Shown: positions 10,905 through 23,087 of the stretch, in pieces
Numbering within the stretch: the stretch's first letter is position 1
Layout of the letters: every line of letters starts with the position of its first letter
From: Diphasiastrum complanatum
Lineage: Eukaryota > Streptophyta > Lycopodiopsida > Lycopodiales > Lycopodiaceae
NCBI GenBank assembly: GCA_029204225.1
Contig: CM055095.1
Coordinates: 70,901,957 to 70,965,956, forward strand
Direction of reading: 5' to 3'
DNA length: 64,000 nt
Program-made: the position numbers and the translations under genes
The notes under the pieces: model-generated
Databases searched by the model: none
What the model was told of the DNA's origin: nothing
What the model saw: only the letters and a program-made list of their open reading frames with translations

Positions 10905-12548
10905 TCTTGCTTCTTACTTTTCAATGGACATTTGCAAGTATTGCTAAACCAGTCGCCATTGATAAGTAATGTTGATTGTATGATCGTAAGTATGTCAGAT
11001 GAGTGAATTGGATCACGATGGTAGAAAGCAAGGCTTGATCGAATCTATGGAGGGCGCAAAAACCCCTACTCCATAGCCAGGTGGAGGAAGAAGTTGAATG
11101 GAGGAGAGAGAGAGGACCCGCGAGGGCCGCGCACGGCCAGAAAGAATGGGCCATAGTGTACATTGGTGGTCCAGCGACTGCAAGAGTGCTGTTTGGTGTG
11201 CGTGGAGGCATATAGCCATCCGATTATGAAGATTGAAGATCGACGACCAAGATGGAAGGCTTGGGAAGAGCTGTGAGCTATTAGATGAGATTGAGCCATT
11301 GCAAGTGAAGTGGGCCCAAAGGGCAGAGAAGTGCAAAGGGCACTTCATTTTCTTAAAAAATCTTCAATTTGAAATCCATTGAAGGGACCTGCCATTTAGA
11401 ATGGTTATTCTTTATTAAAAAAACTTCAGACGGAAGTTTCAGTTCAAAATTGCAAGGAAAATGGTGTTGGTACTAACTATAGCTAAAGGGCACCTTTTTT
11501 GACCAGCCTTGGGCCAAAATGACCCCTGAAACTGGCTGCTCAGAGCTAGCGGATAGAGCAACGTTACAGAGCAGGGAGAAATGTGCTTCAGGGTGTTTTC
11601 TTCACCATTCTATCGAGCGGAGTGCGGGTGACCTAGTGATGGGCTACATTCGCTATTTGGGTACCGTAGGGTCAAATTCGGGACAATTTTTGGCTGATGA
11701 AACTGCTACAGGATGGCACAATGAGGCAGTACGCTTTGGAATCATTATTACTTACTCCTGACAGGGTAACAGGGTGTTTGGAGGCGGTAAATGTACTATG
11801 GGAGTGAATGGTATCGGAATTGTATGGAGAAAGCTAGTTTTGGCGATGGAAGTGCAGTTTGGCGTCGTGACTACTCATCATTGGCGACAATTTTGGCATG
11901 ATATGCCGATTACAGGTGAAAAATTCTTGTGATCAAGTTCGACTTTTGGAGTTAGAACCAACCAACGTCAAGTGGCATTTTGGGGGAACGCTCTCACAGG
12001 CATGATCGGCAGTGGCATTGTCGACTTAGGTGATAGCTGCATTAACACACGCATCTGTAGCTTGAAAATTTCTCGTTCAGAGGGAAATATGGGCTAGCTT
12101 GGAGGTACACACATATTGGTGGTCACAGGTGATGGAAGTGTGAGGTGGTGCCAGTTGGAAGCCATTGGGCAAGATAACGAACTTACATTGGACGAGCTGT
12201 GTGTGGGACATGCAGAGGACGAAGAACGGGTCAATAATCACGCTTTGGATGCTCTTGGCGAGTGGTGAGTGTGATGATTTTGTGGTTTTGCAGTCGGTAA
12301 GTCAATTTTGATCAAGCCATTTTAGTTGTGGAGCAGTGTATCAAGTTTGTCATTAGGAGATACACTTCATTTGCTAGTTTGGATAAGTCGAGTCAATTTG
12401 CTATATCAGGATTGCATCAGGGATGCAGATTCCAGCGATGACAAGGTGTAGATCGTTTGGTTTGGGCCATGGAAGATCTCACAGGTTCACTTGGAGGGAT
12501 ATTGGCATGCACAATCATGTGAGAGACTTGATGATGGCTTTGGAGTTC
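10905..12548. other. Gene-free interval left of the Gypsy element
   Basis: No supported gene. The part around 11000-11360 is GC-richer with overlapping short frames on the minus strand that lack any motif. The last five bases, AGTTC (12544-12548), are the target-site copy of the Gypsy element. Confidence 0.4.
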
Positions 12549-14063
12549 TGTTAGCAACTATGCTAATAGAGAGAAAATAAAAAAATAATAAAACTCCGTG
12601 GCATGTGTTTTGTAGAACCACGTATGAGTATCTGTCAATAAACTTCAAGCCATGGCATGTGTTGTGAAAGTACTGTACTTTAGGACCATAAATGGATCTA
12701 CAAAAGATCCACAAGAGTGATTGGATGCTTGCTTAACAATCTATCAAAAAACTAGACACAAAAAAGTTGATCTAGATTGGCAATTTGACAAACAACAAGC
12801 ATTAACAATCAAAAGCATTGATAAACATTGAAATCCGAGCCCACACGTGTGTACTACAGGCTGTAGTACGGCCTTCAACCTGAGAAACAAGTAGAAATTG
12901 ATTTGGTTTCATTTGGATCACAAAAACTCAATGTACATAGTGAACTAGCTTGAGATTGCCAATGAGCTCCAAAAATTTTCTTTTTTCTCACTATGGAGAG
13001 AGGGAATACATAGCAAATTCGACTTCCTTCTTGAAGTTAGGTGGATTTCCAGCATGTAATAAGGAAGTTAACTCACTCTCCTTGACCTAAAATGAAACCC
13101 TAGTCTATTTCCTAGAATTATGCTTGGTAGGTAGTTAGTTGGTCAAATTTTCACCTTAAACTTAGGTGTAGGTCCTATAAAGTAGGGATGACCACCAAAT
13201 AGACATGACCAACTCTCTTGACTTGACCTAACCTACATTAGGATGGGTTTCCCATGTGGCATCATGGCCTCACACGTATGGGACCCACTTGTGTACACAA
13301 TTTACACTATTCTACATGGTTTTTGATCAAGCTAGATTTGCCAATTTTTGACAATTCTTCACATGTGTTTTGTAAGTCCATGAGTAGAAGCGTAATTAAT
13401 AATTAAATAATTTAAACTTAGATTTAGAACTTAGACTTAAGAAACTTAAGATTAGAAATATTTTATCTTAAGTTGTCCTAAGCTAAGAAAATTGAAGTTC
13501 TAAATCCTAAGTTAGAAGTTCTAGAAAGGCTAGGAACAGATTAGTCCCATAAGTTAGTAGACACTTATGGAAGACCCTCCTTGCCATAAAAGGAGAGGTA
13601 TTTGCATTGTAAATAACACCTTTGAGATTAAGCTATCTTGCTCTCTATTTTGGAGAATTATCATTCTATTTCATTTGTGTTCCCCTTGGAAAGGTGCATA
13701 GCTTGAGGGAAGGTGCTCGGACCTCCTCTTGCCTCCTTTTCATCAGTTTTATTGTGGCATGTTCATTATTGCTTAATGTTTAGTATTAGCCGCAATCTCA
13801 TTTTATTACCCTTTGGGTGTTAATCTAGGATTAGTCTAATCACCTTGCTAGTTGGGTAAGCCTTAGCAAGGATTTTTATTGTCATTACTAATCAGTTTAT
13901 TTCCGTTTCGGGCACTAGTTGGGTAAGCCTTAGTGCTCTCATTCTTGTCCATATTTCTGTTGAAGCTTATTGTAGAAACTTAAAAAGTGGACGAATCTCT
14001 ACATCCCTATACTACACCCGCAAGTAGATCTAGCCACCGCACTCACTAGAAATACTTCCAACA
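12549..14063 (+). repeat. 5' LTR of the split Gypsy element
   Basis: Starts TGTTAGCAAC and ends TACTTCCAACA. It is 1515 bp as found, but 706 bp of this is a nested solo LTR plus its duplicated target. Without it the LTR is 809 bp, against 810 bp for the inverted partner at 28385-29194. Confidence 0.92.
12663..13363. repeat. Solo Copia-type LTR nested in the Gypsy LTR
   Basis: 701 bp from TGTGAAAG to CTTCACA, flanked by the perfect 5-bp duplication TGTGT (12658-12662 and 13364-13368). The uninterrupted site is visible in the partner LTR near 29070-29090. There is no internal region, so it is a product of LTR-LTR recombination. The terminal words resemble those of the LTRs at 1438 and 38580. 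Confidence 0.9.
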
Positions 14064-14064
14064 T

Positions 14065-14078
14065 TGGCGTCGTTGCCG
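14065..14078 (+). promoter_or_regulatory. Primer binding site, tRNA-Asp type (Gypsy)
   Basis: TGGCGTCGTTGCCG, one base after the 5' LTR. Athila/Tat elements use TGGCGCCGTTGCCGGGG, complementary to the tRNA-Asp 3' end; this copy differs by one C-to-T change and has lost the G run. An untranslated leader without a gene follows to about 14920. Confidence 0.85.
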
Positions 14079-14922
14079 CTTTTTAAGTATTTTGCTACCT
14101 AGCTTCTTCTCCTTTTTTTTTCTTTTATTTCTTGCTTCCGTGTTGTATGTTTGCTTGTGTGCTTATCTCTATCTATCAACAAACAGCACGTGTCGTCTCT
14201 CCAGGTCCTACACGAGCTGCGGAGCAACTTCTCAAACCGGGGGGAAGCAACAAAAGAGTCAACTTGGGCATTTTCTTTAAAAGAAATGACCCAAGTGACC
14301 TTTTTCACAACCAAACAGGTATATCAGAATTCGCCAGTCTGTCTGCAGCCCTAACAGACCCCGATCTTTCATTTTATTACCTCCACGAATTCTGACCACA
14401 GTCAAATTTTGAGAAAACAGCCTGTTATACTGTCAAAGTCTCTTAATTCTCATCAAAATCTTTGTCTTAAAATTTGTCGACTTCACTGAGGCTAGATCTC
14501 ATTAAGATCAGTCCTTTAGCAGCTACACGAATTCTATCTCACAGATTTTGCCCGTTTACTGATAGAACATCACATCTTTCTCTATATTCCCTATCTGCCA
14601 GTCAAACCTCTCTGTTAGAATTTGCCATCAAGCCTAAGAATTTGCCCTCACAGAGTACGATTTTTCTGTACTATCCACGAATTCTGAATCGTCAAATTTT
14701 TCTAGAAAATCTAAAAAAATCACTATTCTGACATTCAGAATACTTGTTCAAAATTCGTGAGTATTACAGTTAGATTTATCTGCCTCTCCACAATTTCTCA
14801 TCCTGTGCGCGAATTCTATAACAATCAGAAAGACCAGTTTTGGTCCTACACTATCCATTCTTCAAGCAAACTGCCCTTTTTGTCAAGTACAGTCCCGACC
14901 CTGCTCATCTGTATTCTGCATC

Positions 14923-16590
14923 ATGTCTCATGACTGTGCTGAATTTTCTAATCCGACTCCTCCACGAATGGAACGAAGAATTCCACGTATCGATGCACAA
15001 AGTACGATGATGAATCTGACCTAGTCCGATTTCTCCAATACTTTGATAATGCATGCCGTTTTTATGAAGATATCTCTGAAACTAAAAAGCGTCGCCTATT
15101 TCCCATGGTACTCTATGGCACCGCCAAGGAGTGGTACTTGAATCTCGAAACTCATGATCTTGCTTCTTGGACCACCCTCAAGGACGCTCTCATCAAGCGT
15201 TTCAAACCATCCAAACTTACTCAGAGCCCGTTCATTCAAATTACTCATATCAAGATGCGTCGCAAAGAGTCTATTCGAAAATACATTGAGCGTTTTAACC
15301 ATCTCAAAAAAGTTAGAATGTGTTGATGAAATTATCACTGAACGCATGGCCATAAAACTATTTTTAGTTGGATTGCCTAAAAACATCCGTCATGAACTCA
15401 AACCAGTTGACCTTTATGATCAACTTAAAGATGATATGACCGATGCTATCCGTGAAGAAGATGAAGGTTCTGATGATGACTTTGACCATTGTGAAAAGAA
15501 ATCTAAGAATCCGTATCATCCTAAATCTAATAGTATTGCTCAGTCTTCTGAACTTCTACATCAAATGAGAACCTGGCAAAAAGCTCAACAATCACATATG
15601 GATAAACTCACTCCCGATTTTCAAACCGCCATGAAACAAATTGCTGAGAAATCCTTTCCAGCAGGAGAAAATGTCTGGTGTCCAATCTGTTCACAGCATC
15701 ACACTGCTAATGAATGCCCTCAACTGCGAAATCATTTTTCAGCAGCCACCAGACCCACCGTTTATCGAGCTTACCGCCCCTACCCGCCACAACAACATGT
15801 GCCACGACCAGGGGCTTACCAACCACGACCACCTGCACCAAATCACTATCTATCCCCACGTCAACAATTTGTTGTTAACCAACCTGCCCCACAAAACGCT
15901 GTCCATTATCTTAATCCGAATACCATCGATCCGGCCACCTACTATGTGGAAGACAATACTCAACCGCAGTACTCTACTGAAACGGTTGTTTATTATACCT
16001 ATGATTCTAATGCTCAACCACTAGATCCCAATGCCCAAGCTTATAATCCAAACCAAGCTGTCTTTGCCGCACATCAACTACCCGCAATACAAGAATGCTT
16101 CATCTGTGCAGGTAAACATCCTAGTATTTGCTGCCCAGATAAACTCCGTTTCCCTCCATCTTGTGAAAATTGTGGTATTGAACCTCACAATTGCTGCCCA
16201 TCCCGATCAAAACCTGTTGCTCCAGTCTGTTCAGTGCAAGTAGAAACTTTACCAGTTGAAACTCATCCTGCTTGGGACTTGACTCGGGCACAAACCCAAT
16301 GCCAAGCCCCGACACTTGCACCCAGCAAAACTAAACCGCAGGCTGTTCCTCCAAGTAATGATTCAACCCCGATAGTTTATCCTCACCCATCTGCAGAAAT
16401 TTGGCTGCATCATGAGTATCGCCAGCAAATCCGTAATGCCAACCAACAATCTTCCTCTTCCCATAAAGTACCTCACAAGCCATTTGGAAGCAAAACCCTT
16501 GAAGGTACCAAAGTTTGGAAAGATTTACTACAAGCCAATGTCACTCTTCCCTTCCATGTCCTCTGGAAACATGCTGGCCAGTGGAAATAA
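14923..16590 (+). pseudogene. Gypsy gag, frameshifted
   Basis: Capsid/nucleocapsid gene of the split element. It starts at ATG 14923, shifts frame near 15000, and runs as the retrotransposon gag domain (GTAKEWYLNLETHDLASW, KRFKPSKL) to about 15310. It then shifts again into a frame that stays open to TAA 16588-16590. The second part holds the gag domain end (LFLVGLPKNIRHEL), an acidic stretch, a Pro/Tyr-rich region and three Cys/His clusters: CPICSQHHTANEC, CFICAGKHPSICC and CENCGIEPHNCC. These approximate zinc knuckles, though spacing departs from the usual CX2CX4HX4C. After the stop the same frame continues into protease, so the TAA is probably a later mutation. Confidence 0.85.
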
Positions 16591-17346
16591 CAAATCCAAT
16601 CCAATACCACCACCACTATCGATGAGTTGCCTGAAATGCCCTTACATCTAACCAATCCACTCAGCGAACGAGGCAACATAAAAATCCCAGCTACTCATCA
16701 TGAATCCCGTGAAGTTTTAGCAGTACTCGATGGAGGTTCTGGAGTTAATATCATTTCCACATCCCTCATGACGGAATGGAATCTGAGAGACAAGCTAGCT
16801 AAACCTACTTGTCAACTTCGAATGGCTGATCAAAGTGTGGTCCGACCTATCGGTTTCCTTCCGCACGTGCTGATCAAACTAGGAGGTCTCAAATTTTCTG
16901 TTGACCTTGTAGTACTTGATATTCCCAATAATGCCTATTCTTATGAATTACTACTTGGTCGTCCGTGGCACACCAATGCACGAATTGTTCATGACTGGAG
17001 CAAAGGCCGGATCACTTTTGGTAATCGTGACAATTCTATCACAATTGACTCAACGGATAAACTCAAACCTGCACGCATACATGACGAGGGATCCTCAATT
17101 ACCAACTCAGTATTTGAGCCATACCAGTCCAGCCATGAAAAAGGTCAATATGTTAAATCTACTGATATCATAAACTGGAGTCACAGTCTAGCTACCATTG
17201 ATTGTGTGAATGCCGATTACTATGTCAACATCAAAATAATTGTACCTTTCCACACCCGATCGATTACGACCAATTACCTGATCTGGATACACCCATCATC
17301 AATATCAATTTTGTTGATATTCTTCGACGCCATGATGAGCTACTAA
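16591..17346 (+). pseudogene. Gypsy aspartic protease
   Basis: Same frame as the end of gag. The retropepsin site reads VLDGGSGVN (D-G-G instead of D-T-G, a variant common in plant Gypsy copies), followed by the flap-like region and the typical end LLLGRPWHTNARIVHDW. The frame is lost around 17240-17346, and a linker in other frames (17202-17964) leads to RT. The linker is Pro/Lys-rich and I see no domain in it. Confidence 0.82.
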
Positions 17347-18062
17347 ATGTTGCATGGCTACCTACTAAAGAATTAGACGATTTATTCATTGATGACGAGA
17401 ATGTCTTACGAATTTAGAATTGTCTAGAAGATATGGACATTTCTAATATTCAGATCCTCAACTATATGGAAGCCCTTCCCCCGGAGACCTATCCGCAACA
17501 TGCTTCCAAAGTGGAATCAGTTCCCAAGGTTGCAAGTGAAAAACCTGAGACAAAATTCTACCATCCCAAACGTCCACACTATCCATGGGATCTCTGTGAG
17601 GAGGAGACTATCTTTCAAATTGATGATGAGATCCTCCATGACATACCAACTATCTCCACCACCAAAACCTCAACTACATGGTCATACTATGAAAGAGAAA
17701 ATGAAAAAACCACTGCAAATTCAACCATCGGGTGACCTCACAATTGTTCGGGAAGTTCTTGAGATTGCCTCTAGCCCTACACCCATCCCCGAAAAAGCCC
17801 CATCTCGGCAAGATAAAGGCAAGCCCCCCCCCTCGAATCTCCAGCCCATGATGTTTTTACATACTTTAAGGACTATACGATCGAGGATGTCACAATCAAA
17901 TTATCCCAAGCTCAACATGAGCCCACTGGTAATTCACCCTACGAAGGCCCTGCACAAACCGTAACCCTTTCCCTGAGTGAGCCAAATGAAACCAACGAAT
18001 ATCTTGTCCACATCGGAGCTCATCTCAATTGTGAACAACGAAGATGGCTTGAAAAGCTCCTG

Positions 18063-18739
18063 TGAAAATATCGACATATCTTTGCTTGGACCTATAAAGA
18101 TATGAAAGGCATCTCACCCCAAGTAGCTGTGCATCGTATCCCACTTAAACCGGGTGCGAGGCCGACTGCGAGTCGTCCATATAGATGCAATCCCATCTAT
18201 AACGCCAAGATCAAAGAAGAATTACAACGCCTTTTAGATGCGGGATTTATATATGAAATTGAACATACTGAGTGGGTTTCCCCAATTGTCATCATCCCCA
18301 AGAAAAATGAAAAACTTCGGATCTGTGTCGATTTTAAGAAACTTAACGCCGTCACTGAACGTGATCATTTTCCATTACCTTTTGGAGAATTCATCTTAGA
18401 AAATCTAGCAGGCGATGAGGCTTACTCCTTCTTAGATGGCTTTAGCGGATATAATATGATCCAAATCGCTGAAGAAGATCAACACAAAACTGCCTTTGCC
18501 ACAGAATGGAAAACCTTCTGTTGGAAAGTCATGCCTTTTGGGCTCTACAATGCCCCTAGCACCTTCCAACGTGTTATGCAAGCGGCCTTTTCCCAGCAGA
18601 TGGGCGATACCTTAGAAGTTTACTTGGACAATTTAGGAGCACATTTCGAAGAAATATGTCATCTATCTGTGCTCGAAATTTTTTTTATCCAATGTCAACG
18701 CCTCGGTATCTCTCTTAATCCTAATGAAACCAACTTTGG
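18063..18739 (+). pseudogene. Gypsy reverse transcriptase, N-terminal three quarters
   Basis: This is the palm and fingers of Ty3/Gypsy RT. Visible words are KPGARPTASRPYRCNP, WVSPIVIIPKK, RICVDFKKLNAVT, SFLDGFSGYNMI with the first catalytic Asp, and KVMPFGLYNAPSTFQRVM. The catalytic box reads VYLDN where the family has YxDD, so the second Asp is Asn (one G-to-A change) and the enzyme would be dead. The element sequence stops at NFG (18735-18739). The frame then continues to 18782 in unrelated DNA. The next codons of RT (V-T-H-G-I-V-L-G-H) are at the start of the inverted half near 30564. Confidence 0.88.
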
Positions 18740-18782
18740 CTCTTTGTCTGCTCATCTGCTACCTGTAGAAATCATAACTTAG

Positions 18783-19255
18783 ACAGTCAAATTATTTGAA
18801 GAATGTCTACAATGGGCTTCCGGATGATCTTCAACAAAGGGTAACCAATCCTATCATATTAAGTTCAGATGTTAAGTTCAATAATTTGAAGATCACTGAA
18901 AACTTGGCCATCATTCAAGAACTTCCACGAATTAGCATTTAGAATAACTCTGCAGAAATACCCTAAGTGTCACAACAGTCTGCAGAAATGAACTGTGTTA
19001 TTAACAGTGTCAGCTTTTTCCAAAATGCGAGAGTGTCGGCTTTTTTTGAAATGTGACACTTCAGCATAGTTCAACAGTTCAACTATGTTTCAATAGTGTC
19101 GGCTTTTTCGCATTTCCCCGAAATGTGATAGTGTCAACTTTTTTGCACTTTTTCAAAAAATGCGACACTTGGCTTCAGCTTCTTCCTTCAACTATTTTGA
19201 AGAAGTTAAACTATTTTTAAAACATTGTCGCCTTTTTAAGGGCACCTTCGCATTT
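18783..19255 (+). repeat. Dispersed repeat with GTGTCGGCTTTTTCG motifs
   Basis: Contains several diverged copies, in both orientations, of a word like GTGTCGGCTTTTTCGCATTT and its complement AAATGCGACA. The same words, and the longer shared phrase CTGCAGAAATGAACT / CTACAGAAAATGAACT, recur at 59990-60250. It is a fragment of a repeat family I cannot name. Confidence 0.5.
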
Positions 19256-19888
19256 TTACAGGCATATCAAAAAGGCATTTTAGAAATATTTCATATGTCT
19301 GATTGCAAACCAATTGATATTCCAATGGATCCAAGTATAGTATTGACTAAACCTACTTGTGTTGATTCTGATAGTGATGTACTCGACATAGCGAAGTACT
19401 CTTATCATTCACTAATAGGATCTTTGATGTATGCAATGTTGTGTACTAGACCAGATTTAGCATACACTGTTAGCACGTTAAGTCAATTCATGTCTAATCC
19501 TAGGATCTCCCATTGGAAAGGATTAAAAAGAGTGATGAGATATATTCAGGGAAGTTTAGATCACATTTTATGTTATGATGGAAATGTTATCGACCCACTC
19601 ATCCTGGGAGGCTACTCCGACTCAGATTGGGGAGGAACAGTCTCTACCATAAAATCTACCTCCGGGTTTTGTTTCTATCTGGAAGGGGGACCAATTTCAT
19701 GGAACTCAAGGAAGCAAAAATCAGCTGTGTTTTCTTCGACAGAGACAGAGTACATCACAGCATGTCAAGCTTCAAAAGAAGCTGTATGGATCAGGTTATT
19801 ATTTCACGACTTACATCACACTCAGTTCAATCCTACCACCATTCTATGTAACAACTTGAGCTGTATTTCACTGTCACTAAATCCTTGA
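19256..19888 (+). pseudogene. Copia RT C-terminus and RNase H fragment
   Basis: Plus-strand Copia pol end: RFHMSDCK-like start (FHMSDCKPIDIPMDPS), LIGSLMYAMLCTRPDLAY, HWKGLKRVMRYIQG, then RNase H words YSDSDWGGTVSTIKSTSGF, SSTETEYITACQASKEAVW. It ends at TGA 19886-19888 within the NP(V)FH segment. A poorly conserved tail follows to 20101, then an LTR. Upstream RT is missing. Together with 20901-22825 it forms a permuted copy around one LTR. Confidence 0.88.
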
Positions 19889-20101
19889 TTTCATGGAAAA
19901 TCTGAAGAAACAAAATGTTTCTGTTACCAAAGCTCTGCTAGCTCTCAACTCCCAATTTGACAAAAAGACACGAAAGCGAAATGTTCACAAAAGAAAAATG
20001 TTTGCGACACAATACCCTTCATGCTCCAGAGGATTAGAAAAATCAAACGAGCACCATAAAGTACAAATCCCTAATCTGATATGATGACATCAACGGAAGA
20101 G

Positions 20102-20740
20102 TGTTAGGACGTGCCTAACCCACCACTCTTGTAATCCAAGTTTAGTTATAGATTGTTTAATCTATCTATTCATGCTACTCTGAATATATGCAATTTGCTA
20201 GATGCATAAAATAGTATCAAATAGACAATATACAGTGTAGAAGTCCGCCTAGTGAGAGAGAGAATTTTGTAAGCAGGATCCATAGAGATCCAAGAAGTCT
20301 ACTAGTAAGCAAGACACTGTTCGTGGAAAAACACCGCTTCTCTCATGCCAATGCGATATGTGGGTCTGTCACACAATGCTTGAAACAAAGAGGATCAATA
20401 GATGATGTTGTAGTTGTTATGCACATATCATTCTAAAGCCTGTGTACTATCTACTATTACTCGTGTATCTTATTCAGTTGTTTTATCTATTTTGCACATT
20501 GGTTCAATCTTGTTGAATGCTGAACTAATTTATAACGTTGGTCAGCAGTGTCTGTCTACTTTTTGGAGGATTGTAGGAATGATATAGCAGATAGTGACCA
20601 GCAATCATATCCAAACTCCATCCGAATTGATTTCATTCGCGACTATCAGAGCTCGTTCAAGTTTTGTTTCACTTCAATTCATTTGGTTTCATTTCGTTTC
20701 GTTTCGTTACAGAGTCTGATAGATTTGCACAATTTGAACA
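20102..20740 (+). repeat. Copia LTR shared by two half-elements
   Basis: Starts TGTTAGGACGTGCC after a purine-rich GGAAGAG, which is where a 3' LTR belongs relative to the RNase H on the left. On its right are primer sites and gag, where a 5' LTR belongs. The end near 20740 (TTTGAACA) is approximate. Confidence 0.6.
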
Positions 20741-20744
20741 TCAG

Positions 20745-20806
20745 TGGTATCAAAGCGTTCTTGACGTTTCTGAATCCACAATTTGTGATTTAATGGTATC
20801 AGAGCC
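20745..20806 (+). promoter_or_regulatory. Duplicated tRNA-iMet primer binding sites
   Basis: Two PBS-like words lie 49 bp apart, TGGTATCAAAGCG (20745-20757) and TGGTATCAGAGCC (20794-20806), each preceded by CACAATTTG. The second is a perfect initiator-Met type; the first has one change in the core. A local tandem duplication of the LTR/PBS junction explains it. Confidence 0.7.
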
Positions 20807-20900
20807 AGTCATAGTCTAACATAGCCGCAAAGCTATCTAATCCAAGAGGCAAAGCATTCAAGACAAAGAACCATCAACAAGTGAGAATACAATTCACAAC

Positions 20901-21800
20901 AATGACTTCAATAAGCAATATACAATCAAAGATCTGTACAATCCTTGACTCATCAAGATCTAACTTCCTAGCATGGAAGGTTAAGACCTCTCTTATACTA
21001 AAGGGAGAGATTATTTCCCAGGGTAGATGGCACCGAGGAGATGCCTACAACTAGAGGCAAGGAGCTACATGAATGGAGAGAGAAGAATGACAAGGCAATA
21101 GCTGTGTTGTCATCATCCGTCGAGGATAGCTTGACTCTTGACCTGACTACACTCTCTAAAGCAAAAGAGATGTGGGATACTCTAGTCACAAGATTTTAGA
21201 CAAAATCATGCAATCAAATCATGCTTTTTGAAGATCAGCTGACAAACTTGCAATGGGATGGCAAAGACCTCACATCCTTTATCAGAAAGATGAAGGATCT
21301 ATTCTTTTCATTACACAATTTTGGAGCAGAGAATGTAGTATCAGCAGAGAAGTAGCTTACCTATCTGTTGAGAGCCTTACCAAGATCTTTTCAGACAGCC
21401 AGAATGCTGCTAGCAAGGGATCCTACTATGACACTCAAAAAGGCAGTGTCGAGACTCGAGAAGAAGTCGAAGCTAGAGAGCGCCTTGACCACAAGGATGC
21501 TTTTGACCAAGCCCTCTATAGCAACAAAAAAAAGACTAAGAAACAATTCAAGCCTAAGAGGGAGTCAGACCGAAAGTAGGATCGAGATCAATAAGTAGAA
21601 ATAGCCAGTAAAGGCAAATGGAAGAGCAAAGAAAGGTCGAAACAACGGAGTGAAGACAAGAAGACCAACGTGAGATGCAAATGTGAAGGACATACTGTTG
21701 ATTTGTGTTGGCTAAATCTGAAAATTGAGTGTATTCACTGTCATAAGAAGGGTCATGTAGCCATGGACTACCGCCAAAACCCAAGAAACAAATAAGATCA
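20901..21800 (+). pseudogene. Copia gag, degenerate
   Basis: Begins with ATG 20901 (MTSISNIQSKICTILDSSRS, NFLAWKVKTSLILKG), then shifts frame near 21010. The gag (UBN2-like) body follows with KAKEMWDTLVTRF, DLTSFIRKMKDLF and a basic stretch. A zinc knuckle is recognisable near 21700-21780 (CIHCHKKGHVAMD) with its last Cys changed. At least three stops and two frameshifts are present. Confidence 0.75.
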
Positions 21801-21858
21801 AAGTAGACAGGAGAAGAATAATAGTTCATCCTATTTCGAGGAGCCAGAGAGCTCAAAG

Positions 21859-22825
21859 ATGGGCGAAGAAAGATCGAATCATGAAAATTCGACCGCCTAC
21901 ATCTATGTAGACATGTGTGCAGTATCGACACTTGACACACAGGAGGTAATCCTTGATTCAGGAGCTACGTCACACTTCGTTACATCAAGACGTATAATAT
22001 CTGATTTTCGAAGTGCAAATCCATCAAGATTTATCATTCTTGGAGATGGATCAAAACATCAAGTGAATGGTATTGGTTCACTATGGCTCAACACTAATGA
22101 CAGAGACAGACGGCTCGAAGATGTTCTGTTCATGCCTACACTATAGCAGGACTTGCTATCAGTGGCAAGAATAGCTGATGCAAGGATGCGTGTGACGTTT
22201 TTAGATGAAGCATGCAATGTTGATGATGCAAGCACCAGTACACTGATTACTCAAGGTAGAAAAAAAGGCAACATGTATCACTTGAAGGTACACCTACCTA
22301 CAGATCAAGTGAATCAAACCCATGATGATTCGTTAGATATTCTATAGCATAGGAGACTATGCCATATAGATTCAATGGCACTATATCAAGCAAGCCATCA
22401 TGGAGCAATCACAGAGGTGAGCATCTCGAATGCAACTAGTTTGATGACCTGTGATGCATGTATAAAGGGTAAGATGTCACGTGCTCCTTTTGTCAAGGAC
22501 TCCTTCAGAACAACAAAGATTCTGGAGCTAGTACATTCAGACATTAGTGGACCTTTCAACGTGATCTCAGTAGGAGGCTCGAAATATTATATCACCTTTA
22601 TTGATGATTACAATAAGTTTGCTAGAGTCTATTTCATTCACAATAAATCAGAGGCATTTGACAAATTTACAGAGTATGTGAATTGGACAGAAAGATGCAC
22701 ACGAAACAAGGTAAAGTAGATTAGAATAGATCAGAGTGGAGAATACATCTCAAACCGATTCACTGATTTATGTAATGATCATGGAATCATTCATAGAAGG
22801 ACTGCATCTTATACATCACAGCACA
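21859..22825 (+). pseudogene. Copia protease and integrase N-terminal part
   Basis: The protease site is LDSGATSHFVTS near 21952. Integrase follows with LCHIDSMALYQ (HHCC region, first His in HRRLCH), CDACIKGKMSRAPF, the catalytic HSDISGPF, FIDDYNKFARVYF and GEYISNRF, and ends at HRRTASYTSQHN. Stops occur at 22144 (TAG), 22345 and 22718. It breaks off into LTR B copy 2 at about 22830, before the integrase glutamate and RT. Confidence 0.82.
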
Positions 22826-22829
22826 ACAT

Positions 22830-23087
22830 GACATCATGCAACCCCCATGCAGGTCAACTATAAATAGATCACATCCCTTCATGCAGTCCTCTTGTCTATA
22901 TCCGTAATACAGACATGCAATACTCCATATGTCTCAATTAGAGTGTCTGGGTCCTCTCAAGGTAATTAATCACAAACAGGCCTTGACATGGAATTAAATC
23001 ACGGTGTGACCAATAATCTCGAACACTGGAGGGCCGGTCTACCATATTAGGACTATTCCAGGTCCTTAACCGAATATGGCCATAACA
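22830..23087 (-). repeat. LTR 'B', truncated second copy (3' LTR)
   Basis: Matches 9690-9942 and ends CCATAACA. The minus-strand purine tract AAGGAGGGAAGAA (23088-23100) abuts it, so it is a 3' LTR with its internal region to the right. About 210 bp of its left part is absent where it joins the broken Copia integrase. Confidence 0.75.

Larger units (their letters stand above)
12544..18739 (+). mobile_element. Ty3/Gypsy (Athila/Tat-like) element, 5' half
   Basis: LTR, tRNA-Asp primer site, gag, protease and the first three quarters of RT are on the plus strand. The sequence leaves the element at 18735-18739 inside RT. The missing 3' half (rest of RT, RNase H, integrase pieces, 3' LTR) is found inverted at 28385-30564. 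Flank AGTTC at 12544-12548 equals the reverse complement of GAACT at 28380-28384, so both halves look like one insertion later broken by an inversion. The coding region has several frameshifts and stops, and the LTRs differ by roughly 4-5%, so it is old. Confidence 0.85.

Noticed and set aside
10921-11348. Three overlapping minus-strand frames, GC-rich
   Set aside because: Mutually overlapping frames with no motif and no homologous start; composition effect.
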